A stretch of DNA of 64,000 nucleotides, taken from positions 1-64,000 of the forward strand of contig MEHQ01000678.1 of NCBI GenBank assembly GCA_008828725.1. Direction: 5' to 3'. This DNA is from Saccharina japonica. Its lineage: Eukaryota > Sar > Phaeophyceae > Laminariales > Laminariaceae. The notes beneath the pieces were generated by a model that did no database searches, was not told the origin of the DNA, and was given only the letters and a program-made list of their open reading frames with translations. A program made the position numbers and the translations under genes. Numbering within the stretch: position 1 is the first letter of the stretch; each line of letters starts with the position of its first letter. Positions 33,968 to 46,894 of the stretch are shown here, in pieces.

Positions 33968-36900
33968 CTATTTCTTGGCCGATACATTCCTTCCCACGGG
34001 ATAGGAAGGGTGGGAAACACATCGGACCTCGTGTTCAAGCACGTGCAGAAGCTCTCCTGTGGCTGGGTCCACCTGCCGGTCGGTGCGAGAGCGTGTGATC
34101 CGGGCGGAATCAGCAACGAAAAGTGACCGGGTTCCCAAAAACAACAGGTAACATACACAGTACAGTAGTAAACGCTCTTAGCTTTGGGGTATAATCCCAC
34201 AAGCACCGAGAAAGCGCGATCGCCAATCGACCACCTCGATTCGCTGTAAACCCGAGGCCCAAGCACGCTCAATGAGGGGCAGCGGCGGCCGTTATTTTTT
34301 TTTTTTTCCTTGGACGCGGGCTCAAGCGTGAATTTCGCCACTCTCCGCGATCGGAAAAATAGCAGAACTTCCTTGCGAGGGAGGCGGGGGGGTACTACTG
34401 TAGTGTACCTTTGGATACCCACAAGCCTAGCGAAAATTATACTGTTCCCATCCTACGGTAAACGGGGTGCTTTTGGGACCAAATTTGTCCGATTGACGGG
34501 ACTCCTCAACTCCTAGAACTTGCCCAGTACCTTTGCAGACCCACTTGTATCGTAAAAATAATTTATGTCCCAGGCCTAGCCAACGGAGTTGTTCGGTCTC
34601 TGGGTTACGTGCTCAATGTTTTTCAAAACTCGGTTTCGGGGTGAGAGGTAGAAAGCTCTTCGTGTGAAATCCTGAGAAAAATAGCTACGGCAGTGCTTCC
34701 CTCCCTACCGTAACCTGGCTCTACTGTCTCATTCTCGCGAAGGCGGCGCTCGCCGTTGAGCAACAATCTCCGGACGGGTCTCACCATGTTCTTGACGCGG
34801 AACTGCTTTTCCTCGAGAGCGCTCTCGAGGGTGTCCGCCCGCCCGTAGTTGGGGCGCGGGTTCACGAATACCAGCCCCCTCTTGTCCGCCTCCAAAAAGC
34901 TACGTCGAAACCCTGGAAACACGCAAGCGCAGCGCGTCAAAATATATAGTATGAGAACCGTAAAAAGAGAAAGCGAGAGAGAGGAAGGCGCGCGAGAAGA
35001 GGTGGATAAACGCCGACGAGAACACACCAGAACACAGGAAGGGCCATGGTACCCCGTTGGTCATCACGCTCGTAAAACAACTGTGCGATGTGTATGACTC
35101 GCGGTCCAATAATCGGGCACTAACAGTAAAATTAAACGTGTCGAAAAACGCATTGGTGACCCGCGCCCCCGAGCACTGAGCTCTCACAGCATCGCCGCAG
35201 ACGGCAATTGATCGAGTCTCGTTTTTTGTTTCAGCGGGGGGAGTAATTGATGACAACCCGTCCGGCAGCCCAAAGCAAAAACAATAAGCCAAAATTCCGC
35301 TGCCGCCCCCCTTCGCTGGCGGTTGATCGAAACAAATATGCCCACGTCTGTCCACATTGATGAGCCTCGGCACGTCCATGCCCCTTTTAGCGTTGAAGTC
35401 ACCTAACACAAACGAAACTTGGAAAGTCGACGCTCCCACTAAACGCTATACACCGTACACGCCCAAGTGCAGATGCCAATCGCAACGGCGGCCAAGCGAA
35501 TAAATACTCGAACCATTCCCCGCGGTCGTCACCTTCGTCCGTCAGATACACGCAGATGTGGTGTCCGTCGTACTCCGGCAATGCCTCGTCCCCTTCCACA
35601 AAAGCGAGCTGTTGGACAGGACCCACCCTAACTACCGTCCCGGCGGCTTGATTGCTAGCATCGATCCCATCCCCCTGCATCCACCACCACCCCCCCACAC
35701 AACAGCAAAAACACGAGGCAATCACCGGTTCTTGGGTCATTCGAAGCATTCGAGAGATTCGGCACCGAACAGCTACTCTAGGCTCTAAGATGGTCTTCAA
35801 TAACGCCGCAGTCAACCAGGAAACCCGGTCAAACGGGACTTGCGCACCGAAGCACCCGCGGCCGCGTAAACCGGCATGCGTTGCTGTGCGCTTGGCTGAC
35901 TGGTGAACGGAAAAAAGTAACTGATGAAAGACCTTCTCTGTGTCGACGAAAACCCAGCAGGTTTGCATGCCGGAATCCAGACCATATCGATCGCTGCCGC
36001 TGCTCTGCTGCTGCTGCTGCCACTCCTGCTGCTGCTGCGGCTGTTGCAATTTCAAGCGCAAGAAAGACTACGCAAAACGAAAAAAACTAAAAACTGCAGC
36101 AGAACTTCAACTAAGGGTCTGCCCGATCCGGCCCGACCCGGCCCGACCGGCCGCCGGGCTCAACCAACCGTGCACCAACCACGGCATACACCTCCCTAAC
36201 ACACTCTAACCCCCCCCACCCCGCCTCCAACAAGGTGTTACGCACAGGACCCTCACCAACGAGCACGTCTCCCCCGACGGCGTTGAAACTGCGATCTCTT
36301 CAACGTCGGCACTGAAGACGTCTCGATAGAAGCGGGCGATGCCGGCGCTGGCGCCGGGTTTCACGCGGAAATGCACGTAGGCGATGGCTAGGCCATGGGG
36401 GGAACCGGCGGCTGGGGAAACGTTGGGCAAGCTCCCTCCTCGAGCGTCGAGGGGGTCCAGGCTCTGGCCGTGGGTCGCGGATGGGTCGAGTCTCCGCTTG
36501 TGGAGGCGGAAGAAGTTTCCTGGAAAGCGCGAGGGGTGCAAGCATGAGAGGAGGGCAAGCACGGCCGCCGGTATTCATCGTGTCGAAATGACGGTGCGCT
36601 CAGCGCTTGCAGACGCCGCGAGCAAGCTGCGGGGAACACGCGCACCGAGAGACAGGGTACAGCCTGGCCATGGTGCTGACTTTTCCGCACAGGGTTGCCG
36701 CTTCTCAGAGCAGCAAGCAGTACGAGTGCAAGCAGAGACTGCTGCCTGTCTGCGTGTCTGTGTCTGTGTGCTGCGTAGGTGCACCTACAAGGGGAAAGCG
36801 AGGGCCTGCGCGAGACAGCCGCGGCATGGCAACGTTTGGAAGTAGCGAATAGAGCACGCCCGCGCTCCAAGGAAGAAACCGATATACCGCCTAAACGACT

Positions 36901-39219
36901 GCAAGCAATATCGGGGAAATTCTAGCGGATGAAACCCGTGCGTACGCGACAGACGCAGCTCTACTACTCTGCGCCGGTAAGTTCAGTGGGCGAATGAAGG
37001 AGCGCGCGAGGCCATGAAACGCCCTTCCTCACCGTACGGACACGAGACGTGGATGACGTCGTCGCTCTCCTTGTTCCACGTGAACTCGGTGCCCTCGAGT
37101 GCGTCGCGGTTCGCTTCGCCGAGGCGGGACACAACCTCAGTCAGGTCAGAGTAGACGAGGCCGATCGTGCCGGGCACCACTTGAGGCCCCCCTGCGATTG
37201 GTGGCATCGGGGGGAGACGAGCACCGAAGGCGGTGTTAGTCCTAGCCGGCACGCACTACGCGGAGCACTGCGGTGTGGCCACTCGCAGCCGGGATTTTCA
37301 CGGCGGATCTCTGCTGAGTCGTGTTGCTGCAACAAGGTAACAAAAAATAATTTTGACGCGAGATATTACACTGCTCCGGCGATGACGACACTCACCACAA
37401 GAGGCTCGATGTGCGTCAAACTGTGAATTTCCCACACCTACCACCGGGTGTTGGCAACGCCGCGGAAAGCATCACGGCGTACAATTTTGTCACCCAACGA
37501 TGCTGACTGCAACGACGAGGGGCAGCGCCCTCGAGGAGTAGGCTCAACGCTTCCCCAAACGCGTGTTAAAGTCTAACAGGTGCTCAACACTGCTTGCTAC
37601 GTTTAAGTTGTCAAACGCTATGTCTGGAGCATTTGTTTGTGATCTCCACCAGCTTACGCAGCTACCCTATATACATATGTACTGGTACATGCGGATCCGG
37701 GGCCACACAACGGATACCCCCTATTCCAACCCCCCTCCGGTTCCTGCCTTTGAAGTTTCTACTACGCAACATTGTTCCGCACTCCCTCGTCTGATCGGCT
37801 CGCATCGAGCAATGCCTACTGGCGCGAGATGCTTTTTCGCGAGGCACTTTTTTAGCGTTTGCCGCGATTTTCAACACCCTTAACAGGGAATCAAGACCCC
37901 CAAGACCAGCTGCGTAAGAGGATGCTGCACGAGCACAGCTCAGGGCACCGCACGGACCTCATGAGCACGCACATCTGCATGGCAGCCGCTTCAGCAGCTG
38001 TCAGACCCTGACGGGCGCAGGGGGCGATGCATATTGCTGGCACGAGTGTGCCAACCACGGGCCTCAAACGCGAGAGTACAGCGATAAACACCAGACACCG
38101 AGCATGCCACCCAAAGGAACCCGTGGGAGTCAAGGCGTTTGAAATACCGTTACACGTGGTGTACAATAACTGCCCGGGGGGGGTTCCCCATAGCTGAACA
38201 CAAAATTGAAGCCGTGTGAATGCGAAACAGGAAAAAAGCGTCGTTCAAGCGTGTCGATCACACAATCCCCACCCCCACCCCCCGTTCGGCAGCAGTGCCT
38301 CCGTGGGAAGTCGACACCAACGACCCGACCGAAAAAAATAAAACCGCGTCAAATGCCGTGAAAACAATAGACGGCCACTGTACGCCCGCACACGCCGCTT
38401 ACCCTGCGGTAGATGTAACTGGGTCGTCTGCCGACAGCAAAGCACAAAACAAAGATGACCACCACCGGCACCAGTAGCAGCAGCAGAAGTCGCATAGCAG
38501 GCCGTGATGTGGCAAAACCCGTTCGTCGGAAGAGACAGGAAAAACGCGAAACGCGGGCATCGATTGTGGGACGTGGTGATGGCGCGCTCATGTTCGGCAT
38601 ACCCGAGGTGCTCATACAGACCGTTGTCCTCGCATCACGATTGGAAAGCAAGACCTCATGGTAAGGCAAGGAACAGAAAATATAAACCTAAAGAGTGTGT
38701 AAAACGTCGCTCCTAACGTAGCCTAATCGGGCAGCTAGGAAGTCGCCAATCGTTTTGCCATTCGCCCATCGATCCATCAATAATTTGAATGGGATATCGA
38801 AACCGGTCCTCTGGCCGTCGTCGCTGCACGGAAGCCGACGCTAATTGCCGTAAAGACGAGCTATGACGGAAGCTCGACCGTGCTTCAGAACGACCGTGCT
38901 CACGCCCCGCAAAAAATAACTGCTGTAAGTCCAATCCAGGGCCGCCGTCCGGAAATCTATGATAAGAGCCAAGACATGATTGTATTATACTAGCAAAAGC
39001 AAAAAAAAAATGCAACAAAACTTGTCGTACCCCTAGGTTAGCCCATATCGTGCCGCTTCCTTTCTCGATGTTGTGCGCACGCCTCTCGTCCGGAGAGAAA
39101 CCCAAGACGTCGTAGTACAGCTGCTTGGCCGGCCCGTGGGTGGGGACGCAGATGTTGACGTGCTCCAAGTGCTGAAGACCCTCGGGGGCATCCTCATTCC
39201 AGGGCTTCTTGAAGGGGGT
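33968..39219 (-). CDS. Two-domain VOC (glyoxalase/dioxygenase superfamily) protein, six exons recognised
   Basis: Minus-strand exons joined by GT-AG introns: 39219-39031, 37191-37033, 36519-36257, 35674-35533, 34912-34785 and 34072-33968 (stop TAG). Exons 2-6 keep phase exactly. The first VOC module runs from LQHLEHVNICVPTHGPAK through GTIWANLG, VVPGTIGLVYSDL and SCPYGNFFRLH. The second starts YVHFRVKPGASAGIARFYRD, continues VRVGPVQQLAFVEGD and YDGHHICVYLTDEG, and ends LLHVLEHEVRC. Conserved His in EHVNI, YVHF and GHHICVY and Glu in EHEVRC fall where VOC enzymes bind metal. VOC proteins include glyoxalases and extradiol dioxygenases; the substrate here cannot be told. Exons 1 and 2 do not match in phase (0 versus 1), so a small exon is probably missing between them. 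The 5' end is also incomplete. Confidence 0.8.
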
Positions 39220-39974
39220 CTGATGGGCGAAAGCGGTAAACGGCTTCCGTCAACTGCGATAGAATCTACCGGTACCGTACCTGGAATATGAGACTGGTAT
39301 GAATCACCTTGGTTGCAATGCACCAGGTTTGTGGTGTAGGAAACCCTATCCGATGTGAGTTGACGAACGCTATAAATAGCCATCAGGGCTGAACCCCGTG
39401 AATCTTATCCGGTGCGAGTCGATGAACGTTAGCAGCCAGTAGTTACGAATGAACCTCATGCACTACAAGATAAGGAAGGCGGTCGCACATAACCGTTGGG
39501 TAGGCCATTGGGGGGGGGGGGGGTGTTACGGTGTGGAGTAGGGCAATAAAGGAGTGAGGCAGTGGACTGCGCGAGATAAGTATCTGGGAAAATATAGACC
39601 TACGGAGAAAGACCGCGAGTACTATCGTACAGAACAATGCGTGTTCAAGACGGGCTGCGGGGATGGGAGAGGTCAAAGGCCGGCAGTGCCAATGTTACTT
39701 GCGCCTTCCAACGTATAATAGCGGTGCATCACTGCTGCGGCGATGGGACACGCGCCACGCGGTGCCTCTCGCTGTTGTGGTGCATACCGACAGGCGAAAC
39801 AAAAGGCGGGGAGACAAATGCGGTCGGTTTTGAAGAGACAAGGTGGAGATGGGTCGTAACAGAGCTCTAAAGTTGAGATCAGCCCCAAGATGCTTCCGGC
39901 TTTTGCGGCGGCGAACATAAAAGTTGAGCGCCCTACGTACCGCGTACCAGTACACATTATTCAGTAGGCGCATG

Positions 39975-40558
39975 CTGCGGTAGAGGTGCACCTTTATTTT
40001 TCTCAGGCTCCTCGCTTGAGAAGCTCTACGTCTCACCCAAAAACTCATTTCGGAGAAAACCAAAATTGCTACCCGATGTGCACAACCCCATGGCCCCACC
40101 AGCCGTATAATTGCACGTACGTGCTGTGGGCTGTTAGAACTGCACGTACTTTTGCACCGTCTTTACCCTTGCTCCCACCCGGACCTGATCCCACCCGGAT
40201 CTGATCCCATTTGGCACCCTGCTCCCACCCGCAAGGTGCAGAAATATAATCAGCCCTCCGCAGGAGCCGCCGGAGGCCCACCTGGCACCTCGATCCCATT
40301 TGGTACCCACGTAGGCCATACATATCTACAACAACTCCTGCTATACATATAACCGTATTGAATGTACGTGCAGATTCGTTACACTCGCACGTACGTGCAA
40401 GTTCTCCGGGGCCGCCATGGCCCAAGTATACAACAAAAAATAAATTATTACAAGAGTGAATTTCTGACGATTCTGGGGTAAGGCGCCTCGTCATTCCGCA
40501 GTCCGAAACGAAATCAGCCAAAAAGTGCTGCTCGTACAGCAGTACCTCTAATATCGTA
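39975..40558. mobile_element. MITE with a nested 318-bp MITE
   Basis: The left end TGCGGTAGAGGTGCACC and right end CTCTAATATCGTA are decayed inverted repeats. The outer sequence (CACCCAAAAACT, GCTACCCGATG, CGTCATTC) matches 57797-58071 in order. Without the nested insertion it would be about 257 bp. It lies in the promoter-side flank of the VOC gene. Confidence 0.65.
40097..40414 (-). mobile_element. 318-bp MITE with a 9-bp target duplication, copy 2
   Basis: Inverted relative to the copy at 16700-17017 and the same length. CCATGGCCC flanks it on both sides (40088-40096 and 40415-40423). It is inserted into another MITE. It has no coding capacity. Confidence 0.85.
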
Positions 40559-40639
40559 GCAGGCGTAAATATCAACATTCAGTTGCACACCTGCACATCT
40601 CGGAAGTCAAGGTTCAACGTTCAATTTAAATGTAAATAG

Positions 40640-40883
40640 AATACACATCATATTGTAAGTACTGCTGCAGATGGCTCAAAATGTTTTCACGTCTTGCCTC
40701 GTAAATTGCCCCCGTTGCCGCCGCCGTCAATGCAGAAGAAGACGAAGCACAAGAAGCAGCAGCAACAGCAGCAGCAGCAGTAGCAGTAGCAGTAGACACA
40801 AAGGCTAACGCAAGCATGGCGACAGCAAGCGCTGCTACCAGCCCGCGCGGTCGCGATGTGTCCTTCACAGCTGCTGTACGCAT
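40640..40883 (-). CDS. Candidate first exon with an N-terminal hydrophobic segment
   Basis: The minus-strand ATG at 40883 opens MRTAAVKDTSRPRGLVAALA followed by a strongly hydrophobic, Ala-rich stretch of some 20 residues, then a Ser/Ala-rich tail. This looks like a signal peptide or bipartite targeting leader. It lies about 1.4 kb upstream of the first recognised VOC exon and could be the missing 5' exon of that gene. A possible donor (GTGAAA after ...GAGGCAAGAC) is weak and its phase does not match exon 39219, so the link is unproven. The Ala run also overlaps a CTG/CAG-type repeat. Confidence 0.35.
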
Positions 40884-41322
40884 GGCACCGGAGCCTAGAG
40901 CGGTGTTCCCTCTCTCTTCTCGCTGCTGCACCGGTGTATACGACCTCCGATTCCCGTCAACACCACTCTATGCACTCGTACACAACGTATAGCAGTAGGA
41001 GTCAGCTGTAGCCTGCTACGAATAGCTGTGCCGCTTTTAAAAGGTAACACGTTGTCTCGTGCGCTTCTCGGGACCTATCGACCAAAAGCAGTGATACCCA
41101 GTATCGACCTCCTCACAGTTTGGAGCTGCTGCTGTGAGGCGTAGCTGGCGTAGTGCAAGTTGCAGGGCTGGAGACGCGAGCAACAGCAGAAATGCGGCGC
41201 AATTTCGTGTACTTTGCCCCCTTCTGATACATGCCTTCGAACTCCGATTAAACCCACTCTGCGTGAATCATCGACAGCTCTACTACGGACGGTGCTCTCG
41301 TGCTTGGCGTTGCGCGCAGACC
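40884..41322. promoter_or_regulatory. Shared spacer of two divergent genes
   Basis: About 440 bp separate the leftward candidate leader exon (ATG 40883) from the rightward synthetase ATG (41323). If the leader assignment is right this is a bidirectional promoter. No TATA box or other motif is clear enough to name. Confidence 0.3.
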
Positions 41323-44300
41323 ATGCGCTTACAGGTGAAGATGTTTCTCTCTGTTGCTTCCGGGAGCCTGGGCCCGGCCACGGTGCGCGCATTCGTACCG
41401 AATGCGGCACCGGTGATGTCTTCCTCAGCTGTGCGACTCTCGTCTATGTCGACGTTGCTCCAAACTCGTGCCACAGCAGCAAGACTGCAACAGCAGTCGG
41501 CCTTTCCATCAAGCTATGCGATGCGGCGACCTGCTCTCTTGTCATGGGGGTGGGCATCGTCGCCGTCGTCTTCGTCGTCATCGTTGGGCCGTCGATCTTT
41601 GTCGTGCATGGGTGAAGCACCTGCGGGAGGAGGAGGAGGTATGACATTTTTCAGCAGTGTTCTGTTTGCTCGAACATGACACATTCCATTCAGGAGTGTT
41701 CGGTCCGCACGAGTACGTGAGTACCTGCGGTCAAAGATGTTCGTCGTACTCGTACACGAGCTCAGAACAGCAGCAGTCCTGGTACAGTATGGTGCTGTTT
41801 TGGTACATGCGAGTAAGGACTGCTGTTGTGCTGCTGTGAACCCCTGTCTGGACGTTGCTGCAACCATAGGCCGAGCATGCGCAAAGCGATCGATCGCCGT
41901 TGTTCCCAACACAACCCTCCTTGTGCTCACGAGTAAAAGCACACCGATACGTAGTCAGCGGTCGGTACTGCACGTAAGTCAGTACCAGAGGGTGCGTATA
42001 AAGTAAGCCCAGCCGTACCTTCTATTTGACGTACGAACAGCACATCGCTTTGCCTTTCCTCGTGCGCACGATTCACACTCCTTGTATCCGAGCTCTATGC
42101 GGCCGTCTCATACAGCAATGCACGACAAAAGGACAACCCCACACCTCCTGAACGATTAATAGTCACAACATCTACGTAAACACACCGCAACACAAGACGA
42201 CACAGCACCGCAACACCAAACTACAAGACAACAACACAACACCAAACCACGAGACCAAAACGCAACACCAAACCACAAGAACAAACCAAGAAACCAAAAG
42301 ACAAAACCATGACAACTCAGCACTTATCCGCCCACATTAACTTCCGTGACGACACCGACAACATGCCAACCAGCACCAACAGCAGCAGCAGCAGGAGGAG
42401 GAGGAAGAGCGAGCGCGGCGGTGCTCCAGGACGCGGAGAGGCGTGTCGGAGGGGGGGGGGGTGCGCCAAGAGCGGCCTCGGAAAAGCTGGACCTCAAGCC
42501 GGTGAAGGGCACCAGGGACGTCTTCCCGGAGGACATGCGCCTCCGTAACTGGTGAGCGAAACAAACAAGACTATCATTACTACTTTAATACTGTAGTAAT
42601 GTACTGCCGACTGAAACCGTTTGTGGTGCTGGCAGTGTCTCCCAGGTACAGGTACTATTCATAATTACCAGGGACTATCATGGTGCCGCAGGCAACGTGT
42701 GGGACGGGACGGGAGTGATTAGCCCGCCGCAGGCGGAAACATTTTGGGCTCCCGTTGTCAACGGGACGGGATCCCATCGTCATTTTTTCTGCTCCCGTTG
42801 TGACGGGATGGGACGGGACTAATTGCGTCTAGACGGGACGGGAACGGGACGGGAAATGTCTCATGCTTTCTAGACGGGACGGGAACGGGACGGGAAATGT
42901 CCACATGCTTTCTAGACGGGACGGGAACGGGACGGGAAGCTGGGAGTTTTTTATTGATGGGGACGGGACGGGAATTGAATATGGCTCCGATCTTTCAGAC
43001 GGGATGGGATGGGACTATCACGTTTTATAGTGGGACGGGAAACAATGGGAAAATTGTCATTGTCAATGGGAAAGACAACGGGAAAGGCAATGGGAAAATT
43101 GCCAGTGTCGATGGGAAAGACGACGGGAAGCCCACTGGGGATATGTGGGACGTTGTCAACGGGACATAAATGCTCAACGGGACGTACACCCCGCCTCCCC
43201 CAAGCCTCGACGCGGGCAGCTTTCGTTTCACCATGCACTTCACGTTCTTCTTGTCCACAGCTGGCTCGAACTCCACGCAATACTTCCAAATCCCTGACGT
43301 CTGCTTGTTTCTCCCAACGCCTGCACCCATCTTATTCACGGGAGTACCACTGATCGCAAATGACCGACTTGGCTGTGCCGGAGGCTCAGAAGCCGAGCCA
43401 CCACCGGCCGATTCCGCCATGAGGAACGTGTGTGTGTGGTGCGTGTGTGGTGCGTGTGTGGTGCGTCTCTCTCCAAAAGTGAAAAAAAAAAAAAAAAAAA
43501 ATGGGAGAGCTGACAGCGTACCACAACAATAAATAACTAAATCCAAGATTCACATATAATATTAATAAATATGAAATACTCGTACAACTTCTACTGAAAC
43601 TGAGACAAGTGGGAAGTGCAAATGGGAGATTTGGGAGGTTGAGTGGGAAGCGCAAATGGGAGGAAGATGGGAACTGACAATGGGAGCAGCATGTCCACAA
43701 TGGCCATGGGAACGGGAGTACGGGGATAGCGGGACGGGAAGCAAGTGGGACGGTATAAGTTATCCTGCCAACGGGATGGGAAGTGATGGGACGGGAGAAA
43801 GTATCCTGCCAACGGGATGGGAAGAAATGGGACGGGAGAAAGTATCCGACGATGGGATGGGAAGCAACGTGGGGACGGGAGGACGGGAGGATACGATTTC
43901 GGCCATATGGGACGGAAATGGGTTTGAAAAACGTGATGGGATGGGACGGGAGGTCGTGGACGGGAGACATTTCACGATGGGACGGGACGGGAATACCCGT
44001 CCCGTCCCGTTCTCTATGGGAATTCCCGTCCCGTTGACTCCCATGATAGTCCTTGATAATTACGGTACTATTATACCAGTATGTCCCCATCAGGAATCCT
44101 TCTGTGCATCTACAACTCCAGCGCATCGGGGGCAGTTACAGCCAAAACGTTCTCCCAGGTACCAGTACTAATTACTACGAGCACCAGGTTTCAATTCGTA
44201 GACACCAGATGTTGTATCACACTACATTGAAATGGTCACAAATATATATCAATCCATACAAATATCCTTTGCGGTTCGGAAGTTTTCCTCGGCATATCTT

Positions 44301-46848
44301 GGTACCTCACAGCCACTCTCAGCCTCTAATTGCCGAAGCAGAAGTTACTTGCTTCCCGAAGTTCTTTCTTTGCCTTCTTTTTTCTTCGCATGTTCGCGAT
44401 TACTTGCTTTGCCTCCAGCTTTTTTTCATTATTTTGTGCTCGTGCTTGAACACGGCAACGGGGAGGAGCGCGGCGCTATCGCGGGTATTGGCGGGCGCTG
44501 CCCAGTAGAGGGGGGGTCGGCAGGAGCGCGGTCGCCGTTTTCGTGGCTAGGCTTCGCGTGTCCATCGAGAGGTGGTCGCGAGGGGGCAGGGAGCTTACGA
44601 GGCTGATAGAACCTCAGACGTTCGAAGTTTTGTTCGCGTGATTTCTTCGTGCTCCCATAAAAATACTGCTGTACGTTTGTTTTTTGTTCATTTTTGTGTA
44701 TACTGCAGTACAATACAGCAGTGAGTGGTAGGCGGGTACTATACGTTCGGTTGTACGTATAAATGTACAGCAGTAGGTGTTGCAGCGCAGCGCTGTTGGG
44801 TGCCGTGCGGTTCCGTGGCCTACTGCCGTGCGGACAGTGCTGTACCGTGATGTGCCTTCTCTTCTTCAGTAAATCTTACAGCAGCAGTAGTAGTGTCGTT
44901 TCTTCCATAATGTGACATGTTCATCTCGTGCATGAGTGAGTACGTTTTACGACACAGCGGTAGGCGGGTGCTATAACGTTCAGTTAGTTGCGTACAGCAG
45001 TAAAAAACATTTCGCTGCATTGAACCATGAATCTCTCTTGGCATTTTTAAGTCGGTCCTTGCACCACATCGTGGACCTCTTTTGCCCATTTCCTTTCGCG
45101 AGCGTAGCGGTCGGAGCGGAGCTTTTTGCTTTCTTCGCGATCTTTTTTCGTGTTGAAATATACTGTAGATATTCCCATTATCGTTTCTGTCCTGTATTTG
45201 CCTTCATACATATGTATGGAGCTCTTGGCATTATCAAGTCGCCAGTTGCAGCTAAAATAGTATATGTTCCTGTTTTACGCTTTTCACATGTGTTCCATTC
45301 TTCCTTCCGCGAGCGTAGCGGGCGGCGTTAGCCGCCCGCGCAGCGGAGCCCTTGTACTTCGTACGAATGGTCACGAAAGTTTTCTCGTACGAAGTGCGTT
45401 CCAAAACGCCTACCTACTGTAGTATGTACGATGATTGACCATCGCCGCACGGACACGCATCACCCAACACGGCAAACTATGGTCCTGCAAGCTCACCCAA
45501 ACCCCCCCCCCCCCCCCCCGCATGGTTCCCCCGCCCCCCGTCCGATAATCCCCAACCATTTCATTGGAACACCTCCCCCCCCTCAATATTTGGAAACAAC
45601 GTAATGAGCGCCTAACTGTTGGAAGCGTCTCTGTTGGGAGCAGGGACGGTGCTCCGCCTCGAAAGGAATGTATGGTTAATGGTCAATGACTTAAGGCAAG
45701 CAACAAATGAGTACGCCCCCCTCCCCCACCTCACGGCGCTTCGCGCTTGGTGCAAACAATGCCTGCCTGGTTGGTGAAAACCCAACGTGCTTTCATCCCG
45801 GCATTGAAGGGATGCTAGGGTCTATGGTCATATGACTACGGCCATGCACGACATGAGTACGCCCCCCCCCCCCTCCCCTCCTTCCTCTCGCCTCGCTCCG
45901 CCCCGCGATAACTGCCCGATTATCCCTATTAATAACAATTTCGCCGAAACCCCAATCCCCTCCCCCCCGCTCCCAATCATTCCACTTTAACTGGAACTTG
46001 AAACCCCCATAACACTAGGCTGTTTGGGCACTGGCGCCACGTGGCGCTGTCGTTCGGTTTCGAGGAGTACGATGCCCCCGTGCTCGAGAGCGAGGCACTG
46101 TACACGCGCAAGTCGGGGGAGGAGGTGACCCAGCAGCTCTACTGCTTCGAGGACAAGGGAGGACGGCGGGTGAGGAGGAGGGGGGGGGGGAGGGGGGGGG
46201 GGAGGAGGAGCAAATAGCAGGATTTGAAGAAGGGCATGTTTATGTATGTTCGTGAAATGTTGGTATGGATTTGCTCATATATACCAGGTATATATGTATA
46301 TTATAGGGCATTAGCCAAAAATAGGTATACCTACGCACTTTAAGCCATTTATAGGTACACTGCGTAATGTACATACACGTAAGCCATTTATAGGTACAGT
46401 TGACGAAAAAAATAGGTGATACGTAGATTGAGTAGCCGACAATAGGTGTACCTACGCACTTTGAGCCATGTGTAGGTACAATGGAGCGCAGGCCCAATAT
46501 CAGGCGGGCCAGGAAGCCGTTTCCGGTGTACATTACGCAGTGTACCTATAAATGGCTCAAAGTGCGTAGGTATACCTATTTTTGGCTAATGCCAAGCTAA
46601 TCCCCTATATTATATGTTTACTTCATCTTCGCACAAGCCATGGTTCGCCGATTGAGTATAATAGGAGGGGTGGGGGGAGCAGGAGGAGGGCCAGGCGGAG
46701 CACAATTTGAGGAGGAGCATATTGAGTAGGAGTCGTGGTGCTGCTGGTGTTGTGTTAAGGTTGTTGTTGTTGTCGTTAAAGTTGTGTGATGTTGGTGGTG
46801 GTTGTGGTCGTGGTGTTGGTGTTGATTTTGTTGCTGTAGCGGTTATGT

Positions 46849-46894
<46 letters not shown>

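Noticed and set aside
42309-42548. ATG at 42309 as the start of HisRS
   Set aside because: That frame differs from the HisRS frame and would need a frameshift in the G-run; the exon 1 presequence at 41323 joins in phase instead.
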